Shown: one piece after another, positions 1-7,750 of the stretch
Numbering within the stretch: the first letter of the stretch is position 1
Layout: every line of letters begins with the position of its first letter
NCBI RefSeq assembly: GCF_900112425.1
Contig: NZ_FOLP01000002.1
Coordinates: forward strand, 558,001-622,000
DNA: 64,000 bases
Direction: 5' to 3'
Origin: Variovorax sp. OK212
Lineage (GTDB): Bacteria > Pseudomonadota > Gammaproteobacteria > Burkholderiales > Burkholderiaceae_C
Translations under genes and position numbers: made by a program
The notes under the pieces: model-generated
What the model was told of the DNA's origin: nothing
Database searches by the model: none
The model's input: the letters and a program-made list of their open reading frames with translations, nothing else

Positions 1-221
1 CCGTAGACCGCCTCGCTGAACTGCAGGTCGCCCTGCATCTGCAGCTTGGCGAAGCCGACGTTCACGCGGTCGAGGTAGGCCACGATGTAGCAGAGAAACA
101 GCAGCGGGATCAGCCGCCAGCCGACCTTGCGGTAGACAGCGTCGGAGACTGCGCTGGAGGTGCTGTCGATCCCGCCCTTGTACGGCTGCGTGCCCGCGGC
201 GGTGGTCGTGGTGATGCTCAT
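1..221 (-). CDS. MFS transporter, N-terminal part (cut by window edge)
   Basis: Only the first 73 codons are present; the gene runs off the left edge. After a short hydrophilic leader the protein reads YRKVGWRLIPLLFLCYIVAYLDRVNVGFAKLQM, broken here as YRKVGWRLIPLLFLCY then IVAYLDRVNVGFAKLQM, which is the first transmembrane helix and the conserved D-R-x-N-V-G motif of the anion:cation symporter branch of the major facilitator superfamily (phthalate, tartrate and glucarate carriers). It would be an inner-membrane importer of an organic anion; the substrate cannot be told from this fragment. It is divergent from the PhnD-like gene, with a 265-base intergenic region between the two starts. Confidence 0.85.
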   Translation of the reverse strand, partial: MSITTTTAAGTQPYKGGIDSTSSAVSDAVYRKVGWRLIPLLFLCYIVAYLDRVNVGFAKLQMQGDLQFSEAVY

Positions 222-486
222 GGGTGCGTCGCTTTCTTTCGTTCTGCGTTCGGTTGCAGCCGATGGTCGCGTCCGCACCCCGGCGCACCGCAGCGGGTTT
301 CTACGCAAGATTCATATGGATTGAAGATCGGCGTATCTCCGATCGAGATGCGCGCCACCGCCGCATTCCGGCGCGCGGAAGTGTTGTTTCATCGGTGCTA
401 ACCCTGCGTCCGGGCCCGTTCCTCCTGCATATGATGAATGTAAGAATTTCGTTACAACAACATCGACTGCAAGAGGAAAGTTCTCC

Positions 487-1326
487 ATGACACGCCGCAC
501 CCTTCATCCTTCGCTTCGTGCCACCACCCGCGGTGTGGCGGGGTTGCTCATGGCGGGTTGTGCGTCGGCGCATGCCCTGGTGATCGGCGTCAGCGAAGGC
601 GTGAGCTACGACGTGCCCGACGCGCAGATCACCGCGCGTTTCGAACCCATCGCCGAGCTGCTGGCCAAGGCGCTCAAGCAGCCGGTGACCATCAAGGTGC
701 TGAACACCTACAACGGCGCGCGCAGCGCGCTGCAGCAGCAACAGGTCGACTTCGCCTTCGTCCACCCCTCGCACGTGGCGCTGGGCGCCATCAAGGGCGG
801 CCAGTACCGCGCCTTTGCATGGACCACCGGCTACACCGACTACAAGGTGTCGTTCCTGTGCAAGGAGCAGCAACCCATCTCCGACTGGAAGAGCGTGGCC
901 GGCAAGCAGCTGGTGATGCCCGACGCCGACTCGATCACCGCGGTGATCACGCGCGCGATGCTGCGCGAGCAGGGCCTGCAGGACGCGGGCGCCGTCAAGG
1001 TCACCAACACGCGCTTCCAGGAGGCCGTGCCCTTCTACGTGCAGAACGGCTTCGCGGCCTACGGCGCCACGGCCGCCGCGAGCGTGGTCAAGACCTGGAA
1101 GGACGGCGGCGGCAAGGTGTGCGCCGAATCGCGCGCGGTGCCTGTCAAGCAGTGGCTCGCGTCGCGCAAGCTCGACGCGGCCACCGTGAACACGGCGCGC
1201 GATGCGCTGCTGAGCCTGGCGCAGACCGACGCCGGCAAGCGCGCGCTGGCAACCTCGACCTATGTCGGCTTCGTCGCGCCGTCGGCCGACATCGAGTCTT
1301 CGCTCATGCGCTGGCTGGGCATCTGA
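487..1326 (+). CDS. PhnD-like periplasmic substrate-binding protein
   Basis: A 279-residue protein with an N-terminal signal peptide (hydrophobic stretch around residues 15-30, ending AHA) followed by a PhnD/PhoX-type type-2 periplasmic binding fold: FEPIAELLAKALKQPV near the start, the segment DFAFVHPSHVALG that lines the ligand cleft, and a typical C-terminal region. Known family members bind phosphonate, phosphite or phosphate, but many orphan members bind other small oxyanions. No ABC permease or ATPase gene lies beside it, so it is either an orphan binding protein or works with a transporter elsewhere. The start has a good ribosome-binding site (GAGGAAAG about 7 bases upstream). Confidence 0.8.
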   Translation: MTRRTLHPSLRATTRGVAGLLMAGCASAHALVIGVSEGVSYDVPDAQITARFEPIAELLAKALKQPVTIKVLNTYNGARSALQQQQVDFAFVHPSHVALGAIKGGQYRAFAWTTGYTDYKVSFLCKEQQPISDWKSVAGKQLVMPDADSITAVITRAMLREQGLQDAGAVKVTNTRFQEAVPFYVQNGFAAYGATAAASVVKTWKDGGGKVCAESRAVPVKQWLASRKLDAATVNTARDALLSLAQTDAGKRALATSTYVGFVAPSADIESSLMRWLGI

Positions 1327-1419
1327 GCGGTCATCCGAGGGCAATTCCGCACGCGCACCCCGTTGCGCGATCGCGGGCAGAATCCGGCGCTTGCAGCACC
1401 TTCCCCAGGAAACAAGCCC

Positions 1420-2124
1420 ATGACCGATCTCTCGAACTTCCCCATCACCAAGAAATGGCCCGCGCAGCACCCCGAGCGGCTGCAGCTGTATTCGCTGCCC
1501 ACGCCCAACGGCGTGAAGGTGTCGATCATGCTGGAGGAAACCGGCCTGCCCTACGAGGTGCACCTCGTGAGCTTCGAGACGCAGGACCAGATGTCGCCGG
1601 AGTTCCTGTCGCTCAACCCGAACAACAAGATCCCCGCCATCCTCGACCCCGACGGCCCCGACGGCAAGCCGCTGCCGCTGTTCGAGTCGGGCGCCATCCT
1701 CGTGTACCTGGCCTCCAAGACCGGCAAGTTCATGCCGAAGGACACCGCCGGGCGCTACGAGGCCCTGCAGTGGGTCATGTTCCAGATGGGCGGCATCGGC
1801 CCGATGTTCGGCCAGCTCGGCTTCTTCAACAAGTTCGCCGGCAAGGACTACGAGGACAAGCGCCCGCGCGACCGCTACGTGGCCGAGTCGAAGCGCCTGC
1901 TCGGCGTGCTCGACAAGCACCTGGCCGGGCGCAAGTGGATCCTGGGCAATGACTACAGCATTGCCGACATCGCCACCTTCCCGTGGATCCGCAACCTGGT
2001 CGGCTTCTACGAAGCGGGCGACCTGGTGGGCTTCAAGGACTTCAAGAACGTGGCGCGCGTGCTCGAGGCCTTCGTGGCGCGGCCCGCGGTGGCCCGGGGC
2101 CTGAACATTCCGAAGCGGGGCTGA
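1420..2124 (+). CDS. Glutathione S-transferase, YfcG/YghU-like
   Basis: A 234-residue cytoplasmic protein. The N-terminal thioredoxin-like domain begins LQLYSLPTPNGVKVSIMLEE and carries the SLNPNNKIPAI cis-proline loop and the FESGAIL glutathione-contact motif; an all-helical C-terminal GST domain follows, with the SIADIATFPW capping motif. The TPNG segment is typical of the nu-class YfcG/YghU enzymes, which have glutathione-dependent disulfide reductase activity. The ATG at 1420 is preferred to an upstream in-frame start because AGGA lies 10 bases before it and the protein length then fits the family. It converges with the M20 peptidase gene. Confidence 0.88.
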   Translation: MTDLSNFPITKKWPAQHPERLQLYSLPTPNGVKVSIMLEETGLPYEVHLVSFETQDQMSPEFLSLNPNNKIPAILDPDGPDGKPLPLFESGAILVYLASKTGKFMPKDTAGRYEALQWVMFQMGGIGPMFGQLGFFNKFAGKDYEDKRPRDRYVAESKRLLGVLDKHLAGRKWILGNDYSIADIATFPWIRNLVGFYEAGDLVGFKDFKNVARVLEAFVARPAVARGLNIPKRG

Positions 2125-2131
2125 ACCCCGC

Positions 2132-2163
2132 GCCTGTGCCGGGCATCCCCCACCAGCACAGGC
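2132..2163. terminator. Inverted repeat between convergent genes, possible terminator
   Basis: GCCTGTGC (2132-2139) and GCACAGGC (2156-2163) form a perfect 8-bp stem around a 16-base loop in the 55-base gap between the convergent GST and peptidase genes. There is no clear U tract, so the terminator role is tentative. Confidence 0.35.
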
Positions 2164-2179
2164 CAGCTGGATCAGCGGA

Positions 2180-3466
2180 TCAGTTGTTGGCCGACAGGTC
2201 CATCAGCATGCGCGAGAGCAGGTAGAGCCGCGGCACCACGCTCTCGACCTCCGCATACTCTTCCGGCGTGTGGATGCCGCCGCCCACGATGCCGAAACCG
2301 TCGAGCACCGGAATGCCGACGCCCGCCACCAGGCTCGCGTCGGCCGCGCCGCCGCTGCTCTCGATGGTGAGCTTCTTGCCGATCTCCGCGTAGATGCCCT
2401 CGGCCATCTTCACCAGCTTCTCGGACGCAGGCAGGCGCGGCATCGGCGGCAGGCCGCGGCTCAGGCGCACGCGCACCTCGGTCTCGGGAATGAGCTTGTT
2501 CTGCGCGATGCGCACCATGTCCTTCTCGACGCGGTCGAACTCCTCGGGCGTGGCCACGCGCACGTCGGCCTTGGCGCTCGCGGTGGCGGGAATCACGTTG
2601 GTCGGGCCGTTGGCCGTGAGCACGGTGAAGTTGACGGTGGTCTTCTTCGCGGCGTCCGCCGTCTTCGACAGCTGCAGCACCTGGTGCGCCACTTCCATCG
2701 CGGCATTGCGGCCGGCCTCGGGCGCCACGCCCGCATGCGCGGCCACGCCCTTCACCTCGAGCAGCGCGGTGGCCGAGCCCTTGCGCTCGACCACCAGGCC
2801 GTCGGCCGGACGGCCGGGTTCGAGGTTGAGCGCCACGTCGTGCTGCTTGGCGATGCGCTCGATCAGCGCGCTGGTGCCCACCGAGCCGACCTCCTCGTTG
2901 GTGTCGAGCAGGAAGGTGATCTGCCCATAGTCCTTGAAGCCGATCTGCTGCAGGATCTTCAGCGCATACAGGCCGGCCACCACGCCGCCCTTGTCGTCCA
3001 TCACGCCCGGGCCGTAGGCGCGGCCGTCCTTGATGTAGAACGGCTTGGCCGCGGCCGTGCCTTCCTTGAACACGGTGTCCATGTGCGCGAGGATCAGGAT
3101 CTTCTTCTTGCCCTGGCCCGTCAGCGTGGCGACCACGTTGGTGCCCGGGTGCGGCTCGGCCGGAAAGGTCTCGATGCGCGCGCCGAGCTTGCGCAGCTCT
3201 TCCACCGCCATCTCGCGGACCTTGTCCAGCCCCTCGGTGCTGGCCGAGCCGGAGTCGATGTTGACCATGCGCTCCAGCATCTTCAGCGCCTCGTCCTTGC
3301 TTTGCGTGGCCGCGTCGAGCGCGCCCTGGTGCGGCTTCTGCGCCATCGCCTGGCCGGCGAGCAGTGCGCATGCGAGCACCGCACCGTGGCAGGCCGTGCG
3401 CGCCCAGCGGCGCGAGCGGGTCGGCAGGGAGAAAGTCGAGGCGATGGGGCGCGTGCGAGTCGTCAT
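2180..3466 (-). CDS. M20 family metallopeptidase, glutamate carboxypeptidase type
   Basis: A 428-residue secreted zinc peptidase. After a signal peptide (hydrophobic segment ending GQAMA) come the M20 motifs in order: HMDTVF (metal ligand and catalytic Asp), GPGVMDDKGG (bridging Asp), TNEEVGS (catalytic and metal Glu), NLEPGRPA and near the C-terminus GGGIHTPEEY (last His ligand). This arrangement matches the carboxypeptidase G2/glutamate carboxypeptidase group, which cleaves C-terminal glutamate from peptides or folates; the exact substrate is not known. The ATG at 3466 is chosen over an upstream in-frame start at 3535 because the signal peptide then begins directly. It is divergent from the TetR gene. 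Confidence 0.85.
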   Translation of the reverse strand: MTTRTRPIASTFSLPTRSRRWARTACHGAVLACALLAGQAMAQKPHQGALDAATQSKDEALKMLERMVNIDSGSASTEGLDKVREMAVEELRKLGARIETFPAEPHPGTNVVATLTGQGKKKILILAHMDTVFKEGTAAAKPFYIKDGRAYGPGVMDDKGGVVAGLYALKILQQIGFKDYGQITFLLDTNEEVGSVGTSALIERIAKQHDVALNLEPGRPADGLVVERKGSATALLEVKGVAAHAGVAPEAGRNAAMEVAHQVLQLSKTADAAKKTTVNFTVLTANGPTNVIPATASAKADVRVATPEEFDRVEKDMVRIAQNKLIPETEVRVRLSRGLPPMPRLPASEKLVKMAEGIYAEIGKKLTIESSGGAADASLVAGVGIPVLDGFGIVGGGIHTPEEYAEVESVVPRLYLLSRMLMDLSANN

Positions 3467-3568
3467 GGAGTCCGTTCTGTTCTTGGGATGCGAGATTTTG
3501 CGAAGGGCCTGCAAGGGCGGCGGGCAGGCTATCACCCGCTTTGCGAACGGGTCAAGCCGCTGACTACA

Positions 3569-3581
3569 CTAACAACGTTAG
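3569..3581. promoter_or_regulatory. TetR operator site 1, CTAAC-AAC-GTTAG
   Basis: A 5+3+5 palindrome lying 49 bases before the TetR gene start. The same palindrome occurs twice before the siderophore-interacting protein gene, which supports autoregulation by the adjacent TetR protein. The operator role is inferred. Confidence 0.7.
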
Positions 3582-3630
3582 CCTTACCCCGCGCAGAAGA
3601 AACAAGAGAACCACGAGGACCGGACCCACG

Positions 3631-4269
3631 ATGCGAATCCAGCGCGACCAGATCATTGCCACGGCCCTGGTGCTGCTCGACGAGAACGGCCTCGACGGCC
3701 TCACGATGCGCGCGCTGGCACTGGCGCTGCAGGTGCAGGCGCCTTCGCTGTACTGGCACTTCCCCAACAAGAAGGCGCTGATCGACGGCATGGCCGACGC
3801 ACTGGTCGAAGGCGTGGCGCGAACGCCGGCCGGCGATGTGCCGTGGCAGGAAGCGATCCGCACGGTCGGGCAGGAGCTGCGCCAGGGCCTGCTGGCGCAC
3901 CGCGACGGCGCGCGCGTGTATGCCGGCACCTACGTGACCTCGGACAACACGCTGCGCATGGGCGAGGCGATGGTGGCACCGCTGCTGCGCGCCGGCGCCA
4001 GCCCCAAGCTCGCGGGCTGGGGGTCGTTCAGCATGATGTATTACGTGCTGGGCTTCGTGATGGAAGAGCAGGCGCTGTGGCCCGCGGACGGCGTCGATGC
4101 CATCGAGAACAAGGCGGAGTTTCTAGCGCTGTCGCAGCAACGGTTCCCCTCGGTCTTCGCGTGCGCCGACGCGCTGTTCGACACCGACCTGGAGGAGCGC
4201 TTCGCGCTGGGCCTCGACGTGTTCATCGCGGGGCTGGCCCACAGGATCAAGGCCTCGAAACGCGCGTAG
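3631..4269 (+). CDS. TetR family transcriptional regulator
   Basis: A 212-residue repressor. Residues 1-50 form the helix-turn-helix (QIIATALVLLDENGLDGLTM, then ALALQVQAPSLYWHFPNKKALID), including the S-L-Y-W-H-F recognition-helix motif, followed by a TetR_C-type ligand-binding domain. The gene converges with the siderophore-interacting protein gene. Three copies of CTAAC-N3-GTTAG, one before this gene and two before the siderophore-interacting gene, suggest that it represses both. The inducer is unknown; a ferric siderophore breakdown product or an aromatic compound would be guesses. The ATG at 3631 is the first start that begins directly at the DNA-binding domain. Confidence 0.88.
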   Translation: MRIQRDQIIATALVLLDENGLDGLTMRALALALQVQAPSLYWHFPNKKALIDGMADALVEGVARTPAGDVPWQEAIRTVGQELRQGLLAHRDGARVYAGTYVTSDNTLRMGEAMVAPLLRAGASPKLAGWGSFSMMYYVLGFVMEEQALWPADGVDAIENKAEFLALSQQRFPSVFACADALFDTDLEERFALGLDVFIAGLAHRIKASKRA

Positions 4270-4291
4270 CGTCCCCTGGCGCCCGGTCGGT

Positions 4292-5062
4292 TCAGTCGAG
4301 TCCGCGCTTTCCCGCCGCCCAGTAGGCCTTGGCCTGGATGCGCCGCGACTCGACGCCCTGTGCCTTGAGCGCGCGGCTCATCTGGCGGATCGACGAGGCC
4401 TTGCCCGTCAGCACGTAGTGCGCGCCGCCGCTCATCGCCGAGTGGAGTTCCGCGAGGTGCGAGTCGTCGGTGCGGCGCTCCATCAGCGCCCGCGGCCGGA
4501 TGCCCAGCGCGTCCAGCACCTGGCGCGATTCGGCGATTGCGCCGACCTCGAAGACGGCCTGCACCCTCTGCACTGCCTGCACTGCCTGCACTGCCTGCAC
4601 TTCGGCATCTCTTCCGCACAGCGATGCCGCGAGGCCGAACGAGGTCTCGTCGCCGAACAGAACCGTCGCCGCGGGCAGCGGCCGGAGTTCGAGCGAGCGG
4701 CGCGGGCCGAAGACCTGGCAGCGCTCGCCCGGCCGCGCGCGGCGCACCCACTCGCTGCCCGGCCCTTCGCCGTGCGCGAACGCCATGATGCGCGTCACGC
4801 CACGCGCGCCGTCCCAGCGCAGCGGCGTGTAGGTGCGCGTCTCCAGCGTGCCGCCGGTCTTGATCTGCACCTTCTGGCCCGGCGACCAGCGATGGCTTTC
4901 GAAAGCCACGCATTCGAGATCGATGAGCCTGAAGCGCGGCGACACGCTGGTGGCCGCGATGACGTTCACGGGATGCAGGAACAGGCGGCCGAGCGTGCGC
5001 TCGACCAGCCCCGGCCGGACGGCGCCCGTGGCCGCTTCGGAACCGATGTTGGAAGAAGACAT
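4292..5062 (-). CDS. Siderophore-interacting protein (NAD(P)H ferric-siderophore reductase)
   Basis: A 256-residue cytoplasmic flavoprotein of the SIP/ViuB family, which reduces imported ferric siderophores so that iron is released. The FAD-binding beta-barrel carries RTYTPLRWD (residues about 75-83), and the NAD(P)H-binding half starts at FGDETSFGLA. A low-complexity stretch of the type Q-A-V repeated three times interrupts the second half, encoded by 9-bp tandem repeats at 4568-4603. The start has GGAGAG 7 bases upstream. Two TetR-type palindromes lie 40-90 bases before the start. It is divergent from the FecI gene, which ties it to siderophore use even though it is under different control. 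Confidence 0.9.
   Translation of the reverse strand: MSSSNIGSEAATGAVRPGLVERTLGRLFLHPVNVIAATSVSPRFRLIDLECVAFESHRWSPGQKVQIKTGGTLETRTYTPLRWDGARGVTRIMAFAHGEGPGSEWVRRARPGERCQVFGPRRSLELRPLPAATVLFGDETSFGLAASLCGRDAEVQAVQAVQAVQRVQAVFEVGAIAESRQVLDALGIRPRALMERRTDDSHLAELHSAMSGGAHYVLTGKASSIRQMSRALKAQGVESRRIQAKAYWAAGKRGLD
4568..4603. repeat. 9-bp tandem repeat inside the siderophore-interacting protein gene
   Basis: Four head-to-tail copies of CTGCACTGC, the last with one mismatch. The period is a multiple of three, so it adds a Gln-Ala-Val repeat to the protein without breaking the frame. It is one of at least eight such repeats in the window. Confidence 0.85.
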
Positions 5063-5101
5063 GAAGAACTCTCCGAGGTGATGACGCGAAAATACACAAA
5101 A

Positions 5102-5118
5102 ATCTAACGACGTTAGAT
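5102..5118. promoter_or_regulatory. TetR operator site 2, ATCTAAC-GAC-GTTAGAT
   Basis: A 7+3+7 palindrome 40 bases before the siderophore-interacting gene start. Its core matches the site before the TetR gene. Its centre is 32 bases from the centre of site 3, close to three helical turns, which would place two dimers on the same face of the DNA. Confidence 0.75.
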
Positions 5119-5135
5119 AACGCGGACATCATAGG

Positions 5136-5148
5136 CTAACGATGTTAG
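5136..5148. promoter_or_regulatory. TetR operator site 3, CTAAC-GAT-GTTAG
   Basis: Third copy of the 5+3+5 palindrome, in the promoter region of the siderophore-interacting protein gene. Confidence 0.72.
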
Positions 5149-5203
5149 TTTTGGTCATTCGAACCGCCAAACGCAACACTGTTTGCAAGACGCTTCGCGC
5201 GCG

Positions 5204-5231
5204 TTGTCCTTTCACAATTCGGTGATACACT
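5204..5231 (+). promoter_or_regulatory. Possible sigma-70 promoter of the FecI gene
   Basis: TTGTCC (5204-5209) and TACACT (5226-5231) are separated by 16 bases. Each matches four of six consensus positions. The Fur-like palindrome lies immediately downstream, over the expected transcription start. Confidence 0.4.
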
Positions 5232-5233
5232 CC

Positions 5234-5252
5234 AATAAGAATAGTTCTTATT
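5234..5252. promoter_or_regulatory. Fur-box-like palindrome before FecI
   Basis: AATAAGAA-TAG-TTCTTATT is a perfect 19-bp palindrome with 8-bp arms, AT-rich against a very GC-rich background, placed at the likely start of transcription of the FecI gene. A close relative occurs at 58002-58020 before the second sigma gene. Iron-dependent repression by Fur is the natural reading. Confidence 0.7.
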
Positions 5253-5344
5253 CAAGTCCCTCGCCCGCTTTTTCAAGCCCGCATGCATGCACGCGGGCCG
5301 AAGGCGCCGGGGCTCATCGTCGATGCTTGCGAGAAGGCGGCCGG

Positions 5345-5953
5345 ATGCGCGACCTCGTTCAGGAACTGGTAGCTCACTACGCGGACTTGCGCCGGCAGCT
5401 GACCCGCGACCTGAGGGATCCGCACTACGCGGCCGACATCGCGCAGTCCAGCTTCGAGCGCGTCTACGAGTCGGCGCTGAAGGCCCGCGGCGGCGCGCAG
5501 GGCGATGCCGCACCAAACGCGCAAGACACCATCGAATCGCCGCGCGCCCTGCTCTTTCGCGTGGCGCGCAACCTGTGCATCGACGACGCGCGCCGCCGCA
5601 AGGTCGCGCAGGAGTGGGCCAGCTCGCATGCGGAGGTCGGCATGCACCAGACGGCGCAGTCCAGCGAATACATCGTGGCCCAGCAGCGCGTGCTCGCGCG
5701 GGTGGTCGACACCATGGAAAAGCTCCCGCCGCGCCGCCGCGAAGTGTTCCTGCTCTTTCGCGCCTACGGCCACACGCGCGCCGAGATCGCGCAGCGGCTC
5801 GACATCACCGAGATGGCCGTGGCCAAGCACCTGCTGCGCGCCACCATCGACTGCTCGCGCGTGTTCGCCGAGCTGCGCGCCGAACTGATCGAGCCGCAGG
5901 TGATGCTGAACCGTCCCGGCTTCGACGCGGCGCTGGCCGAAGATTTCTCGTGA
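5345..5953 (+). CDS. FecI-type ECF sigma factor
   Basis: A 202-residue RNA polymerase sigma factor with region 2 near residues 10-80 (DIAQSSFERVYESAL, then RALLFRVARNLCIDDARRR) and region 4 near residues 135-185 (LPPRRREVFLLFRAYGHTR, then AEIAQRLDITEMAVAKHL). In the FecI family such factors act with a FecR partner and transcribe the gene of a TonB receptor. The ATG at 5345 is chosen over an upstream in-frame start at 5183 because GAGAAGG lies 7 bases before it and the extension looks like upstream DNA. Its stop codon overlaps the FecR start (GTGA). The Fur-like palindrome upstream suggests iron repression. Confidence 0.9.
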   Translation: MRDLVQELVAHYADLRRQLTRDLRDPHYAADIAQSSFERVYESALKARGGAQGDAAPNAQDTIESPRALLFRVARNLCIDDARRRKVAQEWASSHAEVGMHQTAQSSEYIVAQQRVLARVVDTMEKLPPRRREVFLLFRAYGHTRAEIAQRLDITEMAVAKHLLRATIDCSRVFAELRAELIEPQVMLNRPGFDAALAEDFS

Positions 5954-7062
5954 GCGGCGGCATGGCCATGGGCGCGCCGCGCGAACGGCTGGTCGAGCGC
6001 GCGCTGGCACTCATCCTCGAAGGCGAGATGGCGCCCGGCGATGCCGCGGGCCAGGCCCGCACCGCCCTCAACCAGTGGCGCATCAAGTCGGACGAGCATG
6101 CGGCCGCCGTGCAGGAAGCGCGGCAACGCTGGGACGCCCTTGGCGGCATGGCGCACGACCTGCGCGCGCACTTCGACGAGCCCGAAGGCCCGCTGATGGC
6201 CAACGCGGCCAACGCGGCCGCTGCGGCGGCCGCAACCGCATCGTCCACCCACCGGCAGCAGCGCCGCAAGATGCTGTTCTCGGTGGCGGGTCTGCTCGGC
6301 GCCGGCCTGGTGGCGGGTCGCGGCGTGCAGTGGTACTGGCAGCAGCCGGTGTTTCGCTCGGCCTACCGCACGCGCACCGCGCAGATGCTGAAGGTGACGC
6401 TGGCGGATGGACGCAGTGGCCGAAACGGGGCCATCGGGGCCATCGGTGCAACCGGGGCGATGGGCAGCCAGCTCGACCTCGCACCGCAAAGCGCCATCGA
6501 CGTCACGCTCTACCGCCAGCGCCGCTTCGTCGACATGGCCCATGGCGAGGTGCGCTTCGAAGTCTCTCCCGACCGCGACCGCCCGTTCGAGGTCCACACG
6601 CGCAGCGCCACCATCGAGGTGGTCGGCACGGCCTTCACCGTGCGCGACCGCGGCGGCCCCGTGACCGTGGGCGTGGAGCACGGCCACGTGCGGGTGCGCG
6701 TGACACCGCCCCGCGGGCTCGCCGGCGCGGAGACCCGGGTGATCGACCTGTACAAGAGCGACCAGCTCGAGATCGTCGACGGCCAGCCCGGTCGCGTGCA
6801 GCAGGCCGACACCGCGGCCTTGTCCGCGTGGCGCGACGGCTGGCTGGTGTTCGAGAACACGCCGCTGGGCGACGCCCTGGCCGCGGTCAACAGCTACCGT
6901 GCGCGGCCCATCGTCAGCAACAGTGCGCGCATCGACGCGATGCGGCTGTCGGGCCGCTTTCGCACCGGCGACTCCGAAGGCCTGCTGGCCGCGCTGCCGA
7001 CCATCCTGCCGCTCACGACCGTGGTGCACCCGGACGGCAGCGTGGCGTTGCAGGTGCGCTGA
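5950..7062 (+). CDS. FecR-family transmembrane sigma regulator
   Basis: About 370 residues. A cytoplasmic N-terminal DUF4880-like domain (about residues 10-65) is followed by an Ala-rich linker, one transmembrane segment (MLFSVAGLLGAGLVAG, about residue 110) and a periplasmic FecR domain with the motif VVGTAFTVRDRGG, followed by a C-terminal STN-like region (LGDALAAVNSYRARPIV). It should relay the state of the TonB receptor in the outer membrane to FecI. Translation probably starts at GTG 5950, which overlaps the FecI stop; ATG 5962 is the alternative. A 9-bp repeat at 6427-6462 inserts Gly-Ala-Ile units into the first periplasmic strand region, where relatives have none that I recall. Confidence 0.9.
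   Translation: MSGGMAMGAPRERLVERALALILEGEMAPGDAAGQARTALNQWRIKSDEHAAAVQEARQRWDALGGMAHDLRAHFDEPEGPLMANAANAAAAAAATASSTHRQQRRKMLFSVAGLLGAGLVAGRGVQWYWQQPVFRSAYRTRTAQMLKVTLADGRSGRNGAIGAIGATGAMGSQLDLAPQSAIDVTLYRQRRFVDMAHGEVRFEVSPDRDRPFEVHTRSATIEVVGTAFTVRDRGGPVTVGVEHGHVRVRVTPPRGLAGAETRVIDLYKSDQLEIVDGQPGRVQQADTAALSAWRDGWLVFENTPLGDALAAVNSYRARPIVSNSARIDAMRLSGRFRTGDSEGLLAALPTILPLTTVVHPDGSVALQVR
6427..6462. repeat. 9-bp tandem repeat inside the FecR gene
   Basis: Four units of nine bases (GGGGCCATC twice, then two diverged copies) encode a Gly-Ala-Ile/Thr/Met repeat in the periplasmic domain. Confidence 0.8.
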
Positions 7063-7104
7063 CGCAGCAGCCCGCCAGCGCCCGGGGCGCGCGGGGCGCG
7101 CGCC

Positions 7105-7416
7105 TCAGGCGTTGCCGGACCCGCCGCGCGCATTGCCCACGGGGTGCCCCGACTGCACCAGCCCCCACTCGGTGAGCGCGATGTCGAGCGCACGCACATG
7201 CAGCGGGTCCTTGCCCAGCCATTGCGTGAGCCGTTCGGCGTTGTCCGGCGTCAAGGCCGCATGCATTCCGGCGAAGAGCGACCAGGCGGTGCGCACATGG
7301 GCATCGGTCACGGCACCGGCCCCCGATGCGCCGCCCGCCGCCGGGGCCGTGGACGCAAGGGCATCCTCCGCCGCCCGCACGCACGTCGCGCCCCTCATGC
7401 GCCTCATGCGCCTCAT
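7105..7416 (-). CDS. Small protein resembling the FecR N-terminal (DUF4880) domain, second of a pair
   Basis: A 103-residue protein without transmembrane segment. The region around residues 40-85 (ERLTQWLGKDPLHVRALDI, then ALTEWGLV) shares the spacing W-x3-D-P-x-H-x2-A-x-D-x-A-x3-W with the two other small proteins of this window and resembles the cytoplasmic N-terminus of FecR, which contacts FecI. There is no membrane or periplasmic part. The start ATG overlaps the stop of the preceding small gene by four bases (ATGA), so the two are probably translated together. The first codons are a 9-bp repeat that reiterates the start (ATG at 7416, 7407 and 7398). A role in holding or activating a sigma factor is inferred. 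Confidence 0.65.
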   Translation of the reverse strand: MRRMRRMRGATCVRAAEDALASTAPAAGGASGAGAVTDAHVRTAWSLFAGMHAALTPDNAERLTQWLGKDPLHVRALDIALTEWGLVQSGHPVGNARGGSGNA

Positions 7417-7419
7417 TCG
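7393..7419. repeat. 9-bp repeat that multiplies a start codon
   Basis: Three copies of CCTCATGCG (the last with one mismatch) on the plus strand. Read on the minus strand they give ATG-AGG-CGC units, so the small gene has three successive in-frame ATG codons. Confidence 0.75.
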
Positions 7420-7652
7420 AGCCCCCCGGTGGGCGGATGGAGATTCCTGCGGCGGTTGACGGCCAGCGCGGCGCCCGCCAGCGCCCAGAGGCGCAGGGCA
7501 CGGTCGAAGGCCTGAAGATGCGCAGGCTCTTCACGCACCCAGTGCGTCAACTTCAATGCCACCGTGCGGCACGGGTTCTCTCTGAGTTCCATGTAGAGAC
7601 GCCATGCGGTCTCCTCGGCGGAGGGCGCCTCCGGACGGTTCTGCGGGGCCAC
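7413..7652 (-). CDS. Small protein resembling the FecR N-terminal (DUF4880) domain, first of a pair
   Basis: A 79-residue protein beginning at GTG 7652 with GGAG six bases before the start. The central part (KLTHWVREEPAHLQAFDRA, then LRLWALAGAAL) matches the small-protein pattern seen again at 57004-57267. It ends within the start of the next small gene (ATGA overlap). An ECF-type promoter (TGAACA-N15-CGTC, 7751-7775) lies about 95 bases before the start, the same class as those before the biosynthetic and export operons, so the pair should be made when siderophore is made. Function is unknown; an interaction with FecI or with the second sigma factor is the most likely guess. Confidence 0.65.
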   Translation of the reverse strand: MAPQNRPEAPSAEETAWRLYMELRENPCRTVALKLTHWVREEPAHLQAFDRALRLWALAGAALAVNRRRNLHPPTGGLE

Positions 7653-7750
7653 GGCTACTCCAGGCGCTGTGTGGGTGTGGGTTCGGGAGGATGCCCGTGC
7701 AGCGGCGCCAGGCGCCAGCGGGTGCGCCTGCGAGGCGCTTCATCCAAAGA

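Noticed and set aside
224..490. Small plus-strand open frame of 88 codons between the MFS and PhnD-like genes
   Set aside because: No ribosome-binding site, Arg-rich composition, and it overlaps the PhnD-like gene start; it looks like promoter-region DNA.
4568..4603. CRISPR-like or mobile repeat
   Set aside because: The units are nine bases long with no spacers and lie in frame inside coding sequence.
7086..7104. GC-rich hairpin between FecR and the small gene as a terminator
   Set aside because: Seven-base arms of pure GC are easy to find in this genome and no T run follows.
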